Position numbers and translations under genes: made by a program. Positions 14,094-26,679 of a stretch of 64,000 bases of DNA are shown here, piece after piece. The DNA is taken from positions 101,931,799-101,995,798 of the forward strand of contig NC_134276.1 of assembly GCF_949628215.1 (NCBI RefSeq). Reading direction: 5' to 3'. Below the pieces are notes generated by a model, which saw nothing but the letters and a program-made list of their open reading frames with translations, was not told the DNA's origin and did no database searches. Origin of the DNA: Phalacrocorax aristotelis (taxonomy: Eukaryota > Chordata > Aves > Suliformes > Phalacrocoracidae). Positions within the stretch are counted from its first letter, which is position 1, and each line of letters opens with the position of its first letter.

Positions 14094-14397
14094 AGGGCTA
14101 GCCTGCATGGGAAATTTTGCCCTAGCACCCATGCCAGGGTAGCTTCCTTTGTGGACTCTATTCTGGAATAAAAAATCACTTTACTTCTTAAGAACACTTG
14201 TACTCACAAAAATGGAAATACTATTCTGGAATAAGGGGATGTTTATTCTGGAGTACCACTCATACAGGGAGTCACACAGGATGGTAACGGAATACCAGTT
14301 CTGTCCAGGATATTTCCTTGTTGATTTTTCTTCCAAGAGCCAGGTGACAAATACGTAAGGGCTGAGCATGCTAGATTTAGAAGGCATGTCTAGGGTA
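14094..14397. mobile_element. Ancient palindrome-rich DNA-transposon-like relic
   Basis: TATTCTGGAATAA occurs at 14159-14171 and 14222-14234 with a variant ATTCTGGAGTA at 14245-14255. An AATAAGGGG block and a CACACAGG...GGAATACCAG block follow. The left end (GGGCTAGCCTGCATGGGAAA) and right end (GGCATGTCTAGGG) resemble the 'GGGCTTGTCTACA' style termini of an old non-autonomous amniote transposon. Overlapping ORFs on both strands (68-69 codons) are explained by the palindromic structure. The family name is not asserted. Confidence 0.45.
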
Positions 14398-15861
14398 GGA
14401 ACAGATTTAGAGTAGCTCAGAAAGAACCAATTTTTTAAAAAAATTGGAGAAATGTCTTCTTCAAAATGTTGACATTTTAGAACTCTGTGAAAGTTCCAGT
14501 CTTCAAAACAAGAACAAGACCCTCAAAAAGAGTGGAAAACACACTCTCCAAAGCAGAGCTGCTTATTTAGACATTTACTGCTACCACCAGCTCATTGACT
14601 ACTCATGTTGAGTCCTGGAGTGGACTGTTTTTACTCTCTCTGTACAAAATGGATATAAGACATTGCCATATTTCTGCTATTTTGTCAAAAGGTGGACAAC
14701 AACCCCATATGTCAACTGAGAGGATTCAAATCACAAATGTTAGCCCAACAAAACACCGGGGTCTTGGAGAAGGTCTACCTTCTACAGCCTGTGGCCTGTC
14801 CTTAGTATGCAAAACTAAATCTTTGTTCAGAATCAAGCTTACAGTTTGATGGACAACCCAGATATTAGTCTTGCCTATAAAACACAAACACACAGATCCA
14901 GCAGTTGAAAAGGTTAAGACAGAGACTCCCTCTTTATAGCTGCACTTTCTGTTTTAATGCATTCTGTACAAAACCTTTTCATATGTCTGAAAAAGAAAAT
15001 GCCTACTTTAAATGATTAGGGTGCTGTCCTCAGGGGAAGTTAAAGACGTCCATGGTAACAAAATAAATAATGGAGTAAAAAATGGGTCACGCTTTATTTC
15101 AGCATTTCATGATAACACAGATCTTTTTTTGAAGTGTTAAACTGTGTCTTTTATTTAGTAAAGCATACCAGCCAACACTGGCATTCAGCAATCTGCAATT
15201 TATTAGCTGTGATCCTCTTTCATCAGAAGTCGTTCTAAATAAAATTGCGGCTGTCTTTTATGTACTGTACCTCATTGCATTCACTAAGAATGATGATCTG
15301 GCAGGTGAAAGTGAACAGCAAAGAAAATTGTCAGAGATTTTTCAGGCGGGGCAGTTGCACTGGTGGGAATGTCACAGGGCAATGACAAGCAAGTGGAGGG
15401 GCAGCAAGGACCCCATGTGTGCTAGTGGTCACACAGGTTTCTGATGTGGGCAGCGGTGATGGAGACCTCTTTCCAGCAGTGAACTTCACTCCCCAGTGCA
15501 GATCCTCCTCGAGGACCTGGGGAACCTGCCAGAGGACAACAATGAGCCTAGCACTGAGTTTTGTAAGAGCAGTTCATTAGGCAGATCCAAGAGGACGTTC
15601 AAGGTTAGGGCAAAAATTGATGCCTTCAGGATTTTGCTGAACAGCTGAAGTTCTCCTGAGATGTAAAAGCTGTTGCTGGGAGCAGGGTAGAGGCTTAGCT
15701 TTCCTGAATCTATTTTTAATTAGCACCTTACTTTCTGGAAAACGGACTTTCTGGGATATACCTTATGTAAGGGCAGCACACCCACTGCAGCATGCCTTGA
15801 CAAACACTTGAGGGAATGACCTCAGTTTTTAAAATCTTCCCTTTATTTTTCCAACTGGCAG

Positions 15862-15943
15862 GTTACCAGTTTTTCTGCGGCACATGGAAGGAGAAAATCA
15901 CCACCAGCTTTGAGCTGATCACTCCCCAAAACGATCCCAGCCT
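15862..15943 (+). other. Unidentified internal-exon-like segment on the plus strand
   Basis: A pyrimidine tract ending CCAACTGGCAG (acceptor at 15859-15861) is followed by 82 bp that are open in the frame YQFFCGTWKEKITTSFELI (then TPQNDPS), with G/C-ending codons. A GTGAGTGA donor follows at 15944. No protein family is recognised and no flanking exon could be linked. It may be a lncRNA exon or chance. Confidence 0.25.
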
Positions 15944-18411
15944 GTGAGTGAGCCTTCTGACACTCAGCAGAGTCTGTTACTCCTTGTTTCATGCATGTGG
16001 ATTTTTAAATTCCCTGATGAAAAGTTGAGCCTGGCAAAGGCACAGGTACATCTTGCCTCCTGTATCTTTTCATCTGTGCTATCCCTGGGAGAACTTGCAT
16101 CCAAGTTTCCTACTTTTCAAAAATCTACTCCATCAGGCAGCTTCCTCCATCCTCTGTGCTTTATGGTGAGTATAAGGGATTTTATCTTCTTTTTTAAATC
16201 TGAGAGGAGGGAAGGTGAACAACACATAAGAGGTGCGTTAAGGGCACAATCTAGCTGCCACACGAGTGGGGCAGCTACAGAGGCATGGACACATCATGTG
16301 TCTCTTGTAACACCTTTGGTGGAGGTACAGGAAGGGTTTTTATGAGTTCCTTGTCCTGGCACTCTCTGGGTGAATGTCACATCCAAACACCAACCCAACA
16401 CACTACCAGCCTGCCAGTCTCCAGCCTCCACTTATCCTCATTTGTTACGAGGAGAGATGTGTATTAAACGTCACCTAGAAGTGGGAGACGTAGCCCTCGC
16501 TCCAGCAAGATATCCATCTAAATGATGCCTTAGTAGTACAACCTGAATATCCAGAAAAGGAATAAGAGGTGCAATGAAGATGGATGGAGCCTTTGATAGA
16601 GTCATGACAGGACTTTTGATGTATTTTTCCTCTTTTCTTGGGTTATGCCTTTTGCAGGCAGACACAATTTGGTTTGCCCATGCTCTGAGCTATGTATGCA
16701 CAAGCCAACTGTGCACCAGAAACCACATGTCCATGATTAATGTAGCACTGTGCCCAAGCTAATAAACTGGGCTCTGAGTCAGGATATATTCAGTTGGGCT
16801 CATTGCCACCATAATATGTCTACCTGGCATCCATCTGGTACAACATGCAGGCAAGGCATATCTTCCTTTTCCTCCAGAAGGCCATGTAGCTGCACCCTCA
16901 CTCATCTCCCCAGTGCTTAGGGGTTAGCTCTGGAGGAAGGAGTGTGCTGGAGGAAGGAAATGAAATCAAGGTGTCCCTCACCTGCCAGGCAAGGGTGAGG
17001 AGGAAACTCTATGTACTGTGGTCAGCTTGAAAGAAATTAGGCCAGATTGGTAGGAAAACAGAACGAGCAGTCAGGACATGCAAAGGCAAATGGAGAAATA
17101 AAGACTTCATTCATCCAGCTGTGGTAGGTTTTATAGTGGTATAGGCCCAAAGTCCTGCTAGACATGTCGAGACCACAACAATTCATCACTCACTACCTCA
17201 GCCAGGTATGAATGGCCTGAGCAGAGGATAGCTCTTACATTGCCATACACATTGCTTAGACAAACAGCAAAAACCATTTGCAGGATTTTTTTGTTTCCTC
17301 TTCCTTCTCAGGTCACACCCAGACTGGCATCCCTTGATCACATCCCAGTCCTCTCTACATTGGTTCCTGGGAGGCTCCATGTTCAGAGCATCAACAATTC
17401 TTAGCATCAACACCAGCTAAGTCCAGCTGAAGCCAGTATGGGGAACTCTCCCACCCATTTCCCCGAGCCATGGGGGTCTGTAAGATTTGGTGCGAAAAAA
17501 TTGCGAAATGAAAAGTCAGACTTGTTGTATTGGATAACTCTACAGGTGTAGGAAAAGAAAATTTGTCTAAACCACAAACCCTATGGAAGCGGAAGCCACA
17601 AAGATTTTGGTCTTCCTGTTCATTCCCTCTCTCATCCTCACAGTTTCAGTCCATGTCATACAGCGGCTTCCCATTTCTTCCCCTCCTGTTTCTCCTGAGA
17701 TCTTGCCTCATGACTGTGGTTTGGTTGATGGAGAAGGTCTGGTTACTTTCCTGACTGAGTCACCTCAAAGGGCAACTTCTGAAACACCTCCACTTTCAGG
17801 TGCAGAGCATCCAGTCTGTACATCTCTGGTGAGCTGAGGAACGAGGCAAGATACTGCAGAGGTCGAATGTATTCCCCATGTGTTGCTGTAAACAGCTACT
17901 TTATTTTTCTGCTACCATTAGACCATCCTAGAGCCTCCTAAACTTCCTTGAGGCAAGAAGTCCTCATTTTAGAATTAGATCCAGGCAATCATATTAAGTC
18001 CTGAATCAAGCTGGGGTTGGGGGAGGATTAAGTTTTGCCCTTTTGTAGAAAGAGGTCTCCCCCAAAAGATTTGAGCTGGAGCTGGATGCTTCCATGAGAG
18101 AGGAGGGGGCAGCGGGGGGAGGCAGAGGTCCTTGCAGGCCCTCCTCTAGGGAGCTGTAATAGATTCCCACACATTCAGTTAGTGGAATGGAGAGCAGATT
18201 AAAACCAGATTATTGTCTCTGTAGCTCATGCTGAGCAAAGTCTTCGCTCTGCTCAAGATGTTGCTCAGATGTGAGCCAGGGTGGCCCTTTACCTTCCCAG
18301 AAGTGATTCAGGGGAGCATTACCTCTCCCATCAGAATGGGTTTGGCCTGCAAATGTTTACAGCATTTTTGTAAAGGTGGCTCCCTGGGTACATGTGAGAT
18401 TGCAGTGAGTT

Positions 18412-18436
18412 AAAAAACAAACAAACAAACAAACAA
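18412..18436 (+). repeat. (AAAC)n microsatellite
   Basis: Five to six AAAC units following an A run. It may be the decayed tail of a retroposed sequence or slippage; no element body is recognised upstream. Confidence 0.9.
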
Positions 18437-18708
18437 CACGTATTTATCCATTATTCTTTCTTTTTTCTCCTGTGTTGCTTTTAGTACATACTAGAAATTT
18501 GTAATTTCCTTAACCAAAATGCTCAAGGTCATTTGCATCATGACCATGCAAATATGTGCTTAAACATCCTGCTTTCTAACAATACTTTCTTCTTTGGTGG
18601 AGTTTGGTTGTGAAATTCTGACCTTTACTGTATTTGTTTTTGCATCTTAACTCATTCAGCAGGGACACAGAAAGAAAGGGGCTGCACAAGCCCTGTTCAT
18701 ACACAAAA

Positions 18709-18735
18709 CAGCAGCAGCAGCAGCAGCAACAACAA
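18709..18735 (+). repeat. (CAG)6(CAA)3 trinucleotide repeat
   Basis: Six CAG units are followed by three CAA units. In the plus frame this would read polyglutamine, but the flanks have stops and no coding signature. On the minus strand it gives a Cys run in a 99-codon chance ORF. Confidence 0.9.
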
Positions 18736-21700
18736 TGAAAGATAGCTGAGACAAGAAGAATACCTCTGATGGGAAGATTTTCAGTCCAAACCTCAGGGCT
18801 GGATGGAGTTGAGGCATGGCATGATAACCCTGGGGAGTCTGTCAAAGCTTTAGGTAGAAACAGGAAGCCAAGCAAGACGGGCAGCAGTCTGCTTCACTGC
18901 TAGCTTGTAAAAAGTCCTATCAGGCTGCTTCCCATTCAGCCCTCAAACAGTCATTTCCTCTCTTTTTGCCTCCATTCCCTCCATAAAATGGGGTGAGTGC
19001 TTTCTTCTTTCTAACCTTTTCATTTGTCTCATGCAGTGTCAGTACAGGTTCTGCTCTGCTTCTCTTCCTGTAGACACTGGGCCCCACATTACTCCTGAGG
19101 ATGCTGGCTCCTACTGTTGTACAAGCAAACAAGGTCGCAGAAAAGCTGGAGGCAAAGAAGGGGGGTGTGCATTCTGAAAATGAACCTGGAAACAGAGAGG
19201 TCACATATTAATTGGTGCTATAACTTGCCCCACTTCTTTTGACTGAATTCACGTTGAGTATGCTCACCTCAGTCTAAAGACAGAGAAAGAAGTGATACCA
19301 ACAGTAAAGACAGAATTTGGAGAAACAGGACTCGGTGAAGTACAACTAACCATAAGTAGGACCCTAGCAGTGCAGAACAAAGGATATGGCCCAGGCAATA
19401 GCCAGAAAGATTTGCCAGACAGAGGAAACAGACTTCCAGGATATTGGAGGGCATGGAAGCGAGGAAAGGTATAGACTGAAAAATCCAGGTATTTGAAGAG
19501 AGAGAAGAACATCAAACCACAAGGTGCAAAGCTGGTGCTGAGAACCAAAAGGTGACTCAGAGGACAGAGCACACTTCTCTGTACGAAGGATCTGATCTTA
19601 GAGATTTGTATCAATTAACGTGGATTGACCGGCATGAGATTAAAATGTTTTCTCCTTCTCATGCATACTTAGTCATTTTTGGAGGAGGTGGGCAGGGAGC
19701 AGGAGATGATATGCATACGTGAATGTATATTTATACATACACATATATTATACATTCATGATAGGACTTTTATATTGTACGGAACAGACCATTTCTGGGC
19801 AATTCTCCATATTTAAAAATACATTCTGGCAATTCAAGTGAGTGACACCCAGCCACTTCCACTTTGGCCCGACAACCACCTTTCTTGTCTTGATTTTTTA
19901 TGTCTCCCTGTAACAATGTGCTAAGCAGAGCCCAGGGGCTTGCCAAAGCAAGCCTCCTCGCTGCGATGCCCTCCAGACCCCTGAAGGCTAGCTCTGGTGA
20001 ACTCTTGGAGGAAGCAGATTCCAGAAGCAGGAGTTCACCCCTGGAGCAGGCATACAGACAGGAATACTCCTCTGCTGCAGAGATTTCAGATACATGGTTT
20101 CCGGCCCCTCTAGCACACAGAGCGTGCGTTGGTATATAAGTAATATAGTTGCAATTTGTTATAAGATAACCCTCCTTTTTCATGTAAATAGCTTTCTGGT
20201 TGCAGAACAGATCTTTCAAAGGCAAGGTACAATGTAATGAGGTTCTCTGAAGTTCTTGGGTGATGTGAACCAAAGCCTTTGGAAAGTAAAATGTTGCCAT
20301 CCTGTTACGTTTCTGCAGCGCTCACTGAAATGGATATATCTGAGGGGACCGCACAGGGAAAGGAATCTAAAAGTAAGTCAGAGAACACAGTGAAAGAAGA
20401 AATACAAACAAGGTCAAAATAGCAGAGAACATGAGGATTATTTTACCAGAAGATGATACTGGATGCAAAAATGTGACACCAAATAAACAGTAGGGATGGT
20501 AACTAAATGCGAGTGGTTTTGGCCAGAAGAAATCTCACAGGGTGGGAGAAGGGCACAATGAACTGCAGTACTGGAGACTGGCTAGAGGGTGTCCTGCTCT
20601 GATCCTGGCACTTGGGACCAGAGGGCACATTCAGCTTCAGGGCTTGATCCTGCTGTCATTGATACTGCAGAACCTGTGGGGGTTTCTCTGGGGAAGTGGA
20701 TGGAAGCCAGGCAGGTGTGTTAGAGCACCACAATGACACAACATGCCCATCTTTAAGTGAATAAATATCACTCCTTGACTGGGCCATCTTTCGCTGCAAA
20801 CCAGAAAAAATATGGGGTTTTTTCTTTGTCAGTGTGGTGTGTGTTTTCATCATTGCTTATCAATACTACAGTGGAAAAAAAAATAAATAGGCAACCAAGA
20901 TGAACACTCTGCATTTCTAGGTTGCTTTCCAAGGAAAGAATATTTGTCCAGCCACATGATGTCTTGTTCCCCTGTAATAAGTTTTGGAGAGGTAGCCACT
21001 TATGACCAAAACTTTGATGACAAGTAGAAGTGCCAAATATTACCAGGAAGGGCAGGCAGAGCTCAGCCCTAACTGTCCCAGGTGACAGATGCCAACCAGG
21101 CAGTATGCCTACACCGGGAGCCCAAGCACAACAGGCTCTGGTGCAGCCACAGCCACCGGGTGTCCTCTGAGCAGCTCCCGGCAGGGGACACAGGAGGAGG
21201 AGTACGGCACCTAGAAGGGAGCTGAGGGCATCAATTCTGGGGACAGGAGACAACGTAGTGCTAAGGTGAGGATTCTTAGGGGACATAGAAAGAAAAGCTG
21301 GTGACAGAGGAGGAGGGCAAGATGGAGAGCTGGGGAAGAGCTGGGAGTTGTACTGGAGAAATTATGGGAAAACAGACACTACAGCTGGAGGAAAGATGTG
21401 TTCAGCAAGAGGCCTCACAGAATGCAAAACCATAATAAATAGCTATGGAACAACATATTATTTTCAGGTCAAGAAGGGAAAGGAAGCACACAGCCAGGCT
21501 GAATGGAAAGACTTTGCCTTGCTGGGTCAAACAAGCAGCTTCTTTGGACCAAAGCTGAAGGTCTGGATCTCCACCTGCCCTCAGCAGTAGCTCTGTGGTA
21601 AAGGAGTAACAAGCACCAGCTCCAAACTCTGGTTTATCTGGAGAGGTGCTGTTTACAGGAGTGTGGGTGTATCCTCCACCTGGGAATACCTCTGTCCCTA

Positions 21701-24560
21701 AAACATGTGGCAGCCAAGGGATCTGTGAGGGGATTTCCTTAACTCAGTCCCTTCCCTCCTCCCTTAAACACCTTCCTCTTTTACAAAACTCAGCAAAAGT
21801 ATTTTAATTTTTCAAGCCCTGCAAATTCTGGGGAGCAACACGGGCATTTGGCACTGTTCAGTTTTTTAAGCCCGTTCAGAGGCTCAAAGGGAAAGACATG
21901 GGCTGAGTGCAGTGGAATGACTGAGACTATCTATGGAAAAGCCTAACAAGCAATAACTGAAGTCACAGACGTTTAAAAACAAAGCAGCCCTAGGGCTACA
22001 ACAGCCAAGCACTTGCTTTAGGCAGCAGATGCAGTGCATAGATCTTGATAGCAACGAGGAGGATCTACAGGTGATGGCCGTGTAGTGGTGGCCCTGGCCT
22101 CCACCACCGAGAGAGGCTGAGGTAGTTCAGGATGGATGTGGGAGATCATTAACCAGGTGGGAAAGCCATGTGCTGTAGTCAGATAATGCACTTTTTTTAA
22201 CTGATTCTGTCCCAAAAGCCTAAAACCTGTTGGCTTTCCACTGTTTTGTCAGTAAGAAAAAATAACCAACCAGGTATGTCTGTGTAAGGTCAGTCATGAA
22301 AGGACACTGTAGTCAGTAGTTTGTCCTCTGCTCTGATGCTGAAATACCAGCAGCTCTGCAAAATATATTTATAAGGCTGCACTGGTGATTCAGCTAGGAC
22401 TTTTCTAGGTTACAGAAGTGTAAGGAGAGTCTTTGCAGCTTCTAACTGCAGGGGAACAGGAGTGGTTTACAGCAGTACTTCCTGCCTGAAATTTAAACAT
22501 AACGTGACAGCTGCCTTAGAATAAAAGCAAAACAAGAACTGTTCAAAATAATTGTCTTTAACACCGTTTCAGCAATGAGTACTCTACACTGGTGACAGCT
22601 TTCATGAAGTTTCACTATGAGAGAAGTGCATGGTTTCCCAGGAGCTCCAGGCATCTAAAAGAAAATTTTGGCACTTAGGAGGCTGCCTTAATTCCAGTAA
22701 TTGCTTAAAAAGTTCAGACATGAGCCTCCCTCTGACCTTTAATTAATCACTTCTTTTTCTCCAGATGAGATAATTTTTACATATCTCACAAAGATGTGGA
22801 GATGCTTACTTAATAATTTTGTAAAATATTGAAGTCACGTGTAACCATTAAGTGTTAGAGCCGTTGTGTGCTGTCTGTGGCCACCTTTGGACACCACGCT
22901 TTCTGTGCGCTGAGAGCCTGCAGCACTGTGGGAGATGCTCACTCTGTAACACTCTTTCCCCAAGAGCTGCCATAAGAAAGAAATTTAGTCGCAGCAGTCA
23001 TGTCCAAATAACATCAAGTATCTGACTGGGTCCACAAGACAAGGCAGTTTAAAAGTTCTGACTCAGATTTCGTCCTTACCCCACTACTTATGAAAGTTAA
23101 GCTGACCGTATTTGCATTCCCTCAAATATATACGCAGACCATCAGGTTGGGAGCCATTTGTCTTCTGATATACACAGAATTATCTGTAAATGTTAAAATG
23201 TTCCAGGTATTCCAACAGTAGATGTTCTTGGGTCTCTGACAGATATCTACGTACCCCTGCATGAGAGGTAGGGTAAGGAAGAGGTAGGTTGCTTTTGGAG
23301 AAGTGATATATGTCCAAATTCTGATGGAATGTATTGAAGGTGTAGTTTTAGTTAGATGCTTATAAATGCATGTTTTAATTAAATACTTAAACTATCAAGG
23401 ATAATCTGTATGCTTTTAACCTGACTTGACAGATCTCTAATGCACCACAGAAGAAACATACCCACTCAGCACCACAGCTGAAATAGCTTGTTATACAGGC
23501 AACAGAGCTGGATAACTCTTTGCAGTTAACTCTACCCCCACAGTATGTTCCTCTGCTGTAAACATTATGTACATAACATTTAAAATTAATTCTTTGGCGG
23601 GCAATACTTCACACCTGTAGCACTTTCCAGGTGAATATGAATGTATTTCCTGTATAAGGCAGCAGCATTTTACTGTCCTTATTGTTTGGAGGAACCAAGG
23701 CAGAGCAATTAAAAGACTTGCAAGTCAGCATGGTAAGTGCTGTTTTCTGTCTGTCTGGTAAAAAATGCAGATGAGACACAAACCCCCAAATTTTAACCAT
23801 TGTCTTGTGCACAGGCATCCTTTTGGGTCTACCCCAAAGTTTGGTGAAAGCTCCAGGGGATGGCAGCTGGTTGAGAGCTGGCCTGTTCATGGGCCATGTG
23901 AGGAAATACAGATCAGGTCAAAAGGCAGAAACAGAGAGTGCGAGTTTTTAGTGATATTCAAAACAAGCTGCATGCAGCGTTTGTGGTGTGTTTTCTGCCT
24001 GCAGTCTAGTCCTTGAGACTTTTTGAACTCTGCGGTAAAGTCGCATAGGCTTTTTTTCAGCTTCCTCTTCCCTGAGCACCTAGGAATAAATGTCACTTAC
24101 CTCGGTAAGTCTCAAACTCCCAGCAGATAAGCAAGCCTGGGCAATTTTCAGGGCAGCAGAGAAGGCTTTGGTGTAGATGATGGGAGAGCCAGGCTCTGCC
24201 CTTAGCTGCGCAGGGGACTTCTCCCAAGCAATTGCTCCAGATCCAACATGGGGAGAATGAAACAGATGTTTCTGTGCTTTAACATGTACTGGTGGAGACT
24301 GAAATCTTGCTGTTTTGAATACCAGCCTCTCCAGAGGAGTCCTCTTTCCTGTGTCTTAATTTTTACTGTTGTGGTCTTTTTTATTCCATCTATATTTAGT
24401 CAGAGAAGGGATTTAGAGGAATGTAAATAAGCTGAATGTATGTCTGTAAACATATGAACGAACTTGGCAGTCCACTGTCAAGTGGTCTGTTAAATGTGTT
24501 GACATGATCATACTGTCTTTTGACAGATTTAGGAGACTGCCTGGTTTCCCACTCTTACTT

Positions 24561-24590
24561 TCTCTCTCTCTGTGCCTCACACACACACTC
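24561..24590 (+). repeat. (CT)n followed by (CA)n dinucleotide repeat
   Basis: A TCTCTCTCTC block and a CACACACACAC block are separated by a few bases. Each is short. Confidence 0.8.
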
Positions 24591-24711
24591 ATAAAGACTC
24601 ATTCACATTTTAAAACTGATCTAACTGGGCAGCCACTATATTTGGCTGTACAATAGACAAATGGAAACTTCTTTTAGACCTTGGGCACCTTAAGTTAACC
24701 CGTTACTGTTA

Positions 24712-24740
24712 CACAGATAGACAGATGGATAGACAGATAA
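24712..24740 (+). repeat. Degenerate (GATA/GACA)n repeat
   Basis: Interleaved GATA and CAGA units (CAGATAGACAGATGGATAGA). The GATA cores are repeat-derived, so they should not be counted as regulatory sites without other support. Confidence 0.75.
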
Positions 24741-25782
24741 TTTACTTGTAGATTATCACATGGGTAACATCCATTTTCTTTTGACATCTGCAAATAGCTC
24801 AACCTTGCAGGCTGACAGGATAGTCACAAGTGGAGTCAATAAGGATACTGCTTGTGTGTCCTACAGCTTTGTCACCCTGAACAGTTTCTGAAGGCTGAGG
24901 GCAGCAGTTGGAGTCCCCAGAAGTCAGTGCTTCTGCTTGTCTGCTGAGAGGCAGTCCATCAAAAGGAAAAAATATCTTGAGCTGGAGCCTCTGGAGTGCA
25001 TATGCTCCCTAATATATCCTTGAAGAGGAAGTATAGTCAATTCTCTGCAAATGGTCATCCATCCTACTAGCCAATAATATCAGGTGCTGAAAAAGTCCCT
25101 CCATATAAATTATCCCCTATTATTTAGCCATCTCTTAGACTGGCCGGTAAAGCAGCAGGATGCTCGCCAGCTGTTTTAACAAGTTTCCCTGAGCAGCAGC
25201 AGCATCCACATAATTGGCCTCAAACAGTGCAGTGGCCACAGTGAGATGACATGACAAGTTCTGGGGAAGCAAGTTTTACCCAGAAATTGAGGTTGTTCAC
25301 TGAAATCTCCTGAAGTGAGAAGACAACTGGTCTCAAAAGCTGTTTTTCCTCCTCTTGCCACCCTTCCCCTTTTAAAAACATGATTATTCTGGAATGTTTT
25401 GTGAGCAGACACGCTCACATACAGCAGACTCTACAGCCTGCCTGCTTCCAACCCTCACATCCACCCTGGGGGGAGCCTGGCCCCAGCTGGCTTGCTGAGC
25501 CATGCTCCTGCAGTGGGCCCACATCGCTGCCCTGGGGGTGTGCTCAGAGACCTGCCGGCTGTGAAGGCAGCCTGTCCCATCCAGTGAAGGGCCTCAGGGC
25601 AGCCGGTTTGTCCAGAAGGATTGTTTCCACTGGCAGAGACTGCTGTGAAGACCAAGGCTGCTTTTCAGGGATGTGGGTTTGTTCCATCAACAAAAAAATA
25701 TGGAAATGCTCAATGATGTCTACTAATGCAGAGTAAGGTGTGAGCACAGTAGACAAGAGCCAGTTCAGGAGATTTGGGGACT

Positions 25783-25840
25783 TGATTTATATTTATATAC
25801 ATATTTTATATATTTTTTTTATATATATATATAATTTTAA
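25783..25840 (+). repeat. AT-rich low-complexity tract with (TA)n
   Basis: TTTATATTTATATACATATT is followed by a T run and TATATATATATA. It is simple-sequence DNA with no coding content. Confidence 0.85.
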
Positions 25841-26337
25841 TGAAAAGAGGCAGAGGAAGGACTCTGTTTTGAGGGGGGGAAGTTGGACTTGTTTTCAAGT
25901 TGCTCTCCACAGGGCCTAGTAAAAAAAAACTGACTGGGAGCGAGAGAATAGGTATTTTCCTCAAACCTTTGTGACCTCAGTGGTTGAACTGCTGGTTTGG
26001 TTTGGTTTTGTTTTTAATGTAGTAAAATGATGAATTTCCAGCTCTTCTGTGCTGATCCCATGTAGTTCAAGTAATCACGATGTATGCAAAGCCGCTCTTT
26101 AGCGTTCACTTTTGACCACTGAAGACCAGGCACATTTCAGAGGTGACAAACTACTCAGTTTCTGATCAGAGAAAAAGCAAGCAGTACCTGTAACCCCCTT
26201 TATACACCCATTGCACTGCCACCAGATACCATGCCCTGCTGCTTGCTCTACGCAGCTTCAGGCATGTCCCAGCCACCAGCTGAAGCAGACAGAGCCTCTT
26301 CTTCTGTGTGAAATCAAGCCTGTGGTTTGCAGGCACG

Positions 26338-26508
26338 TTATTTGCAAATGCGGCTGGTGACCAGCTCGTGTGTAATGTCAGAGATGGTGTACTTGGACAG
26401 CATCTTTTTCTGGAGGAAATGGGGAATGCCTGAGGAAGCTCCTGTGGAAGAAGCAGCATGGGCCACCTCTGCAGCCATCTGCAGACGTGCAGCCAGCTCT
26501 GGTCGTTG
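26338..26508 (-). other. Unidentified terminal-exon-like segment on the minus strand
   Basis: On the minus strand a strong pyrimidine tract (about 26547-26512) leads to a CAG acceptor at 26511-26509. An open frame then starts QRPELAARLQMAAEVAHAAS, continues with a Gly/Ser-rich turn and LQKKMLSKYTISDITHELVT, and stops at TAA after 56 codons. Codon use is protein-like (frequent CTG, CAG, AAG, GAG, ATC, ACC). This differs from the other ORFs in the window. I do not recognise the protein, and no partner exon is visible. ATTAAA-type polyadenylation signals exist downstream near 26010 and 25825. It could be the last exon of an unannotated gene, a retrocopy fragment, or chance. Confidence 0.3.
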
Positions 26509-26643
26509 CTGATTGAGAAAATATGGGGAAGGAGGAGGGGAGAAATGCAAACAGAAACATCGTTGCTGAAATCTTTACCATCTGGCTTTGAGAAGACGAA
26601 CATACAATGATGTTGTTTTTTTAACTGACAAGCAGCGAAACTT

Positions 26644-26679
26644 GGGGTTTTTTTTGGTTTTGAGGTTTTTTTTCTTTAT
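26644..26679 (+). repeat. G/T low-complexity tract
   Basis: Long T runs alternate with short G runs over about 36 bases. There is no associated element. Confidence 0.7.

Larger units (their letters stand above)
14398..25782. other. Intergenic, no gene found apart from one exon-like segment
   Basis: It holds the exon-like segment at 15862-15943 and the listed microsatellites. ORFs of up to 176 codons (minus 19770-20300 and 20768-21286) lack recognisable domains. A TA-rich patch lies near 19718-19760. No CpG island, RNA gene or LINE body was recognised. Confidence 0.5.

Noticed and set aside
18709..18735. CAG repeat as a coding polyglutamine tract
   Set aside because: Surrounding frames contain stops and no coding signature. 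It is treated as a microsatellite.
19900..20139. A 79-codon plus ORF with protein-like Glu/Ser/Arg content
   Set aside because: No acceptor or donor at sensible positions and no recognised family. A longer ORF overlaps on the other strand, so I treat it as chance.
20768..21286. A 172-codon minus-strand ORF with a hydrophobic stretch
   Set aside because: The Leu/Pro-rich segment looks superficially like a signal peptide but lies internally, with no family resemblance and no supporting exon structure.
24712..24740. Cluster of GATA motifs as an enhancer
   Set aside because: The cores come from a degenerate GATA/GACA simple repeat, so motif density is not evidence of function.
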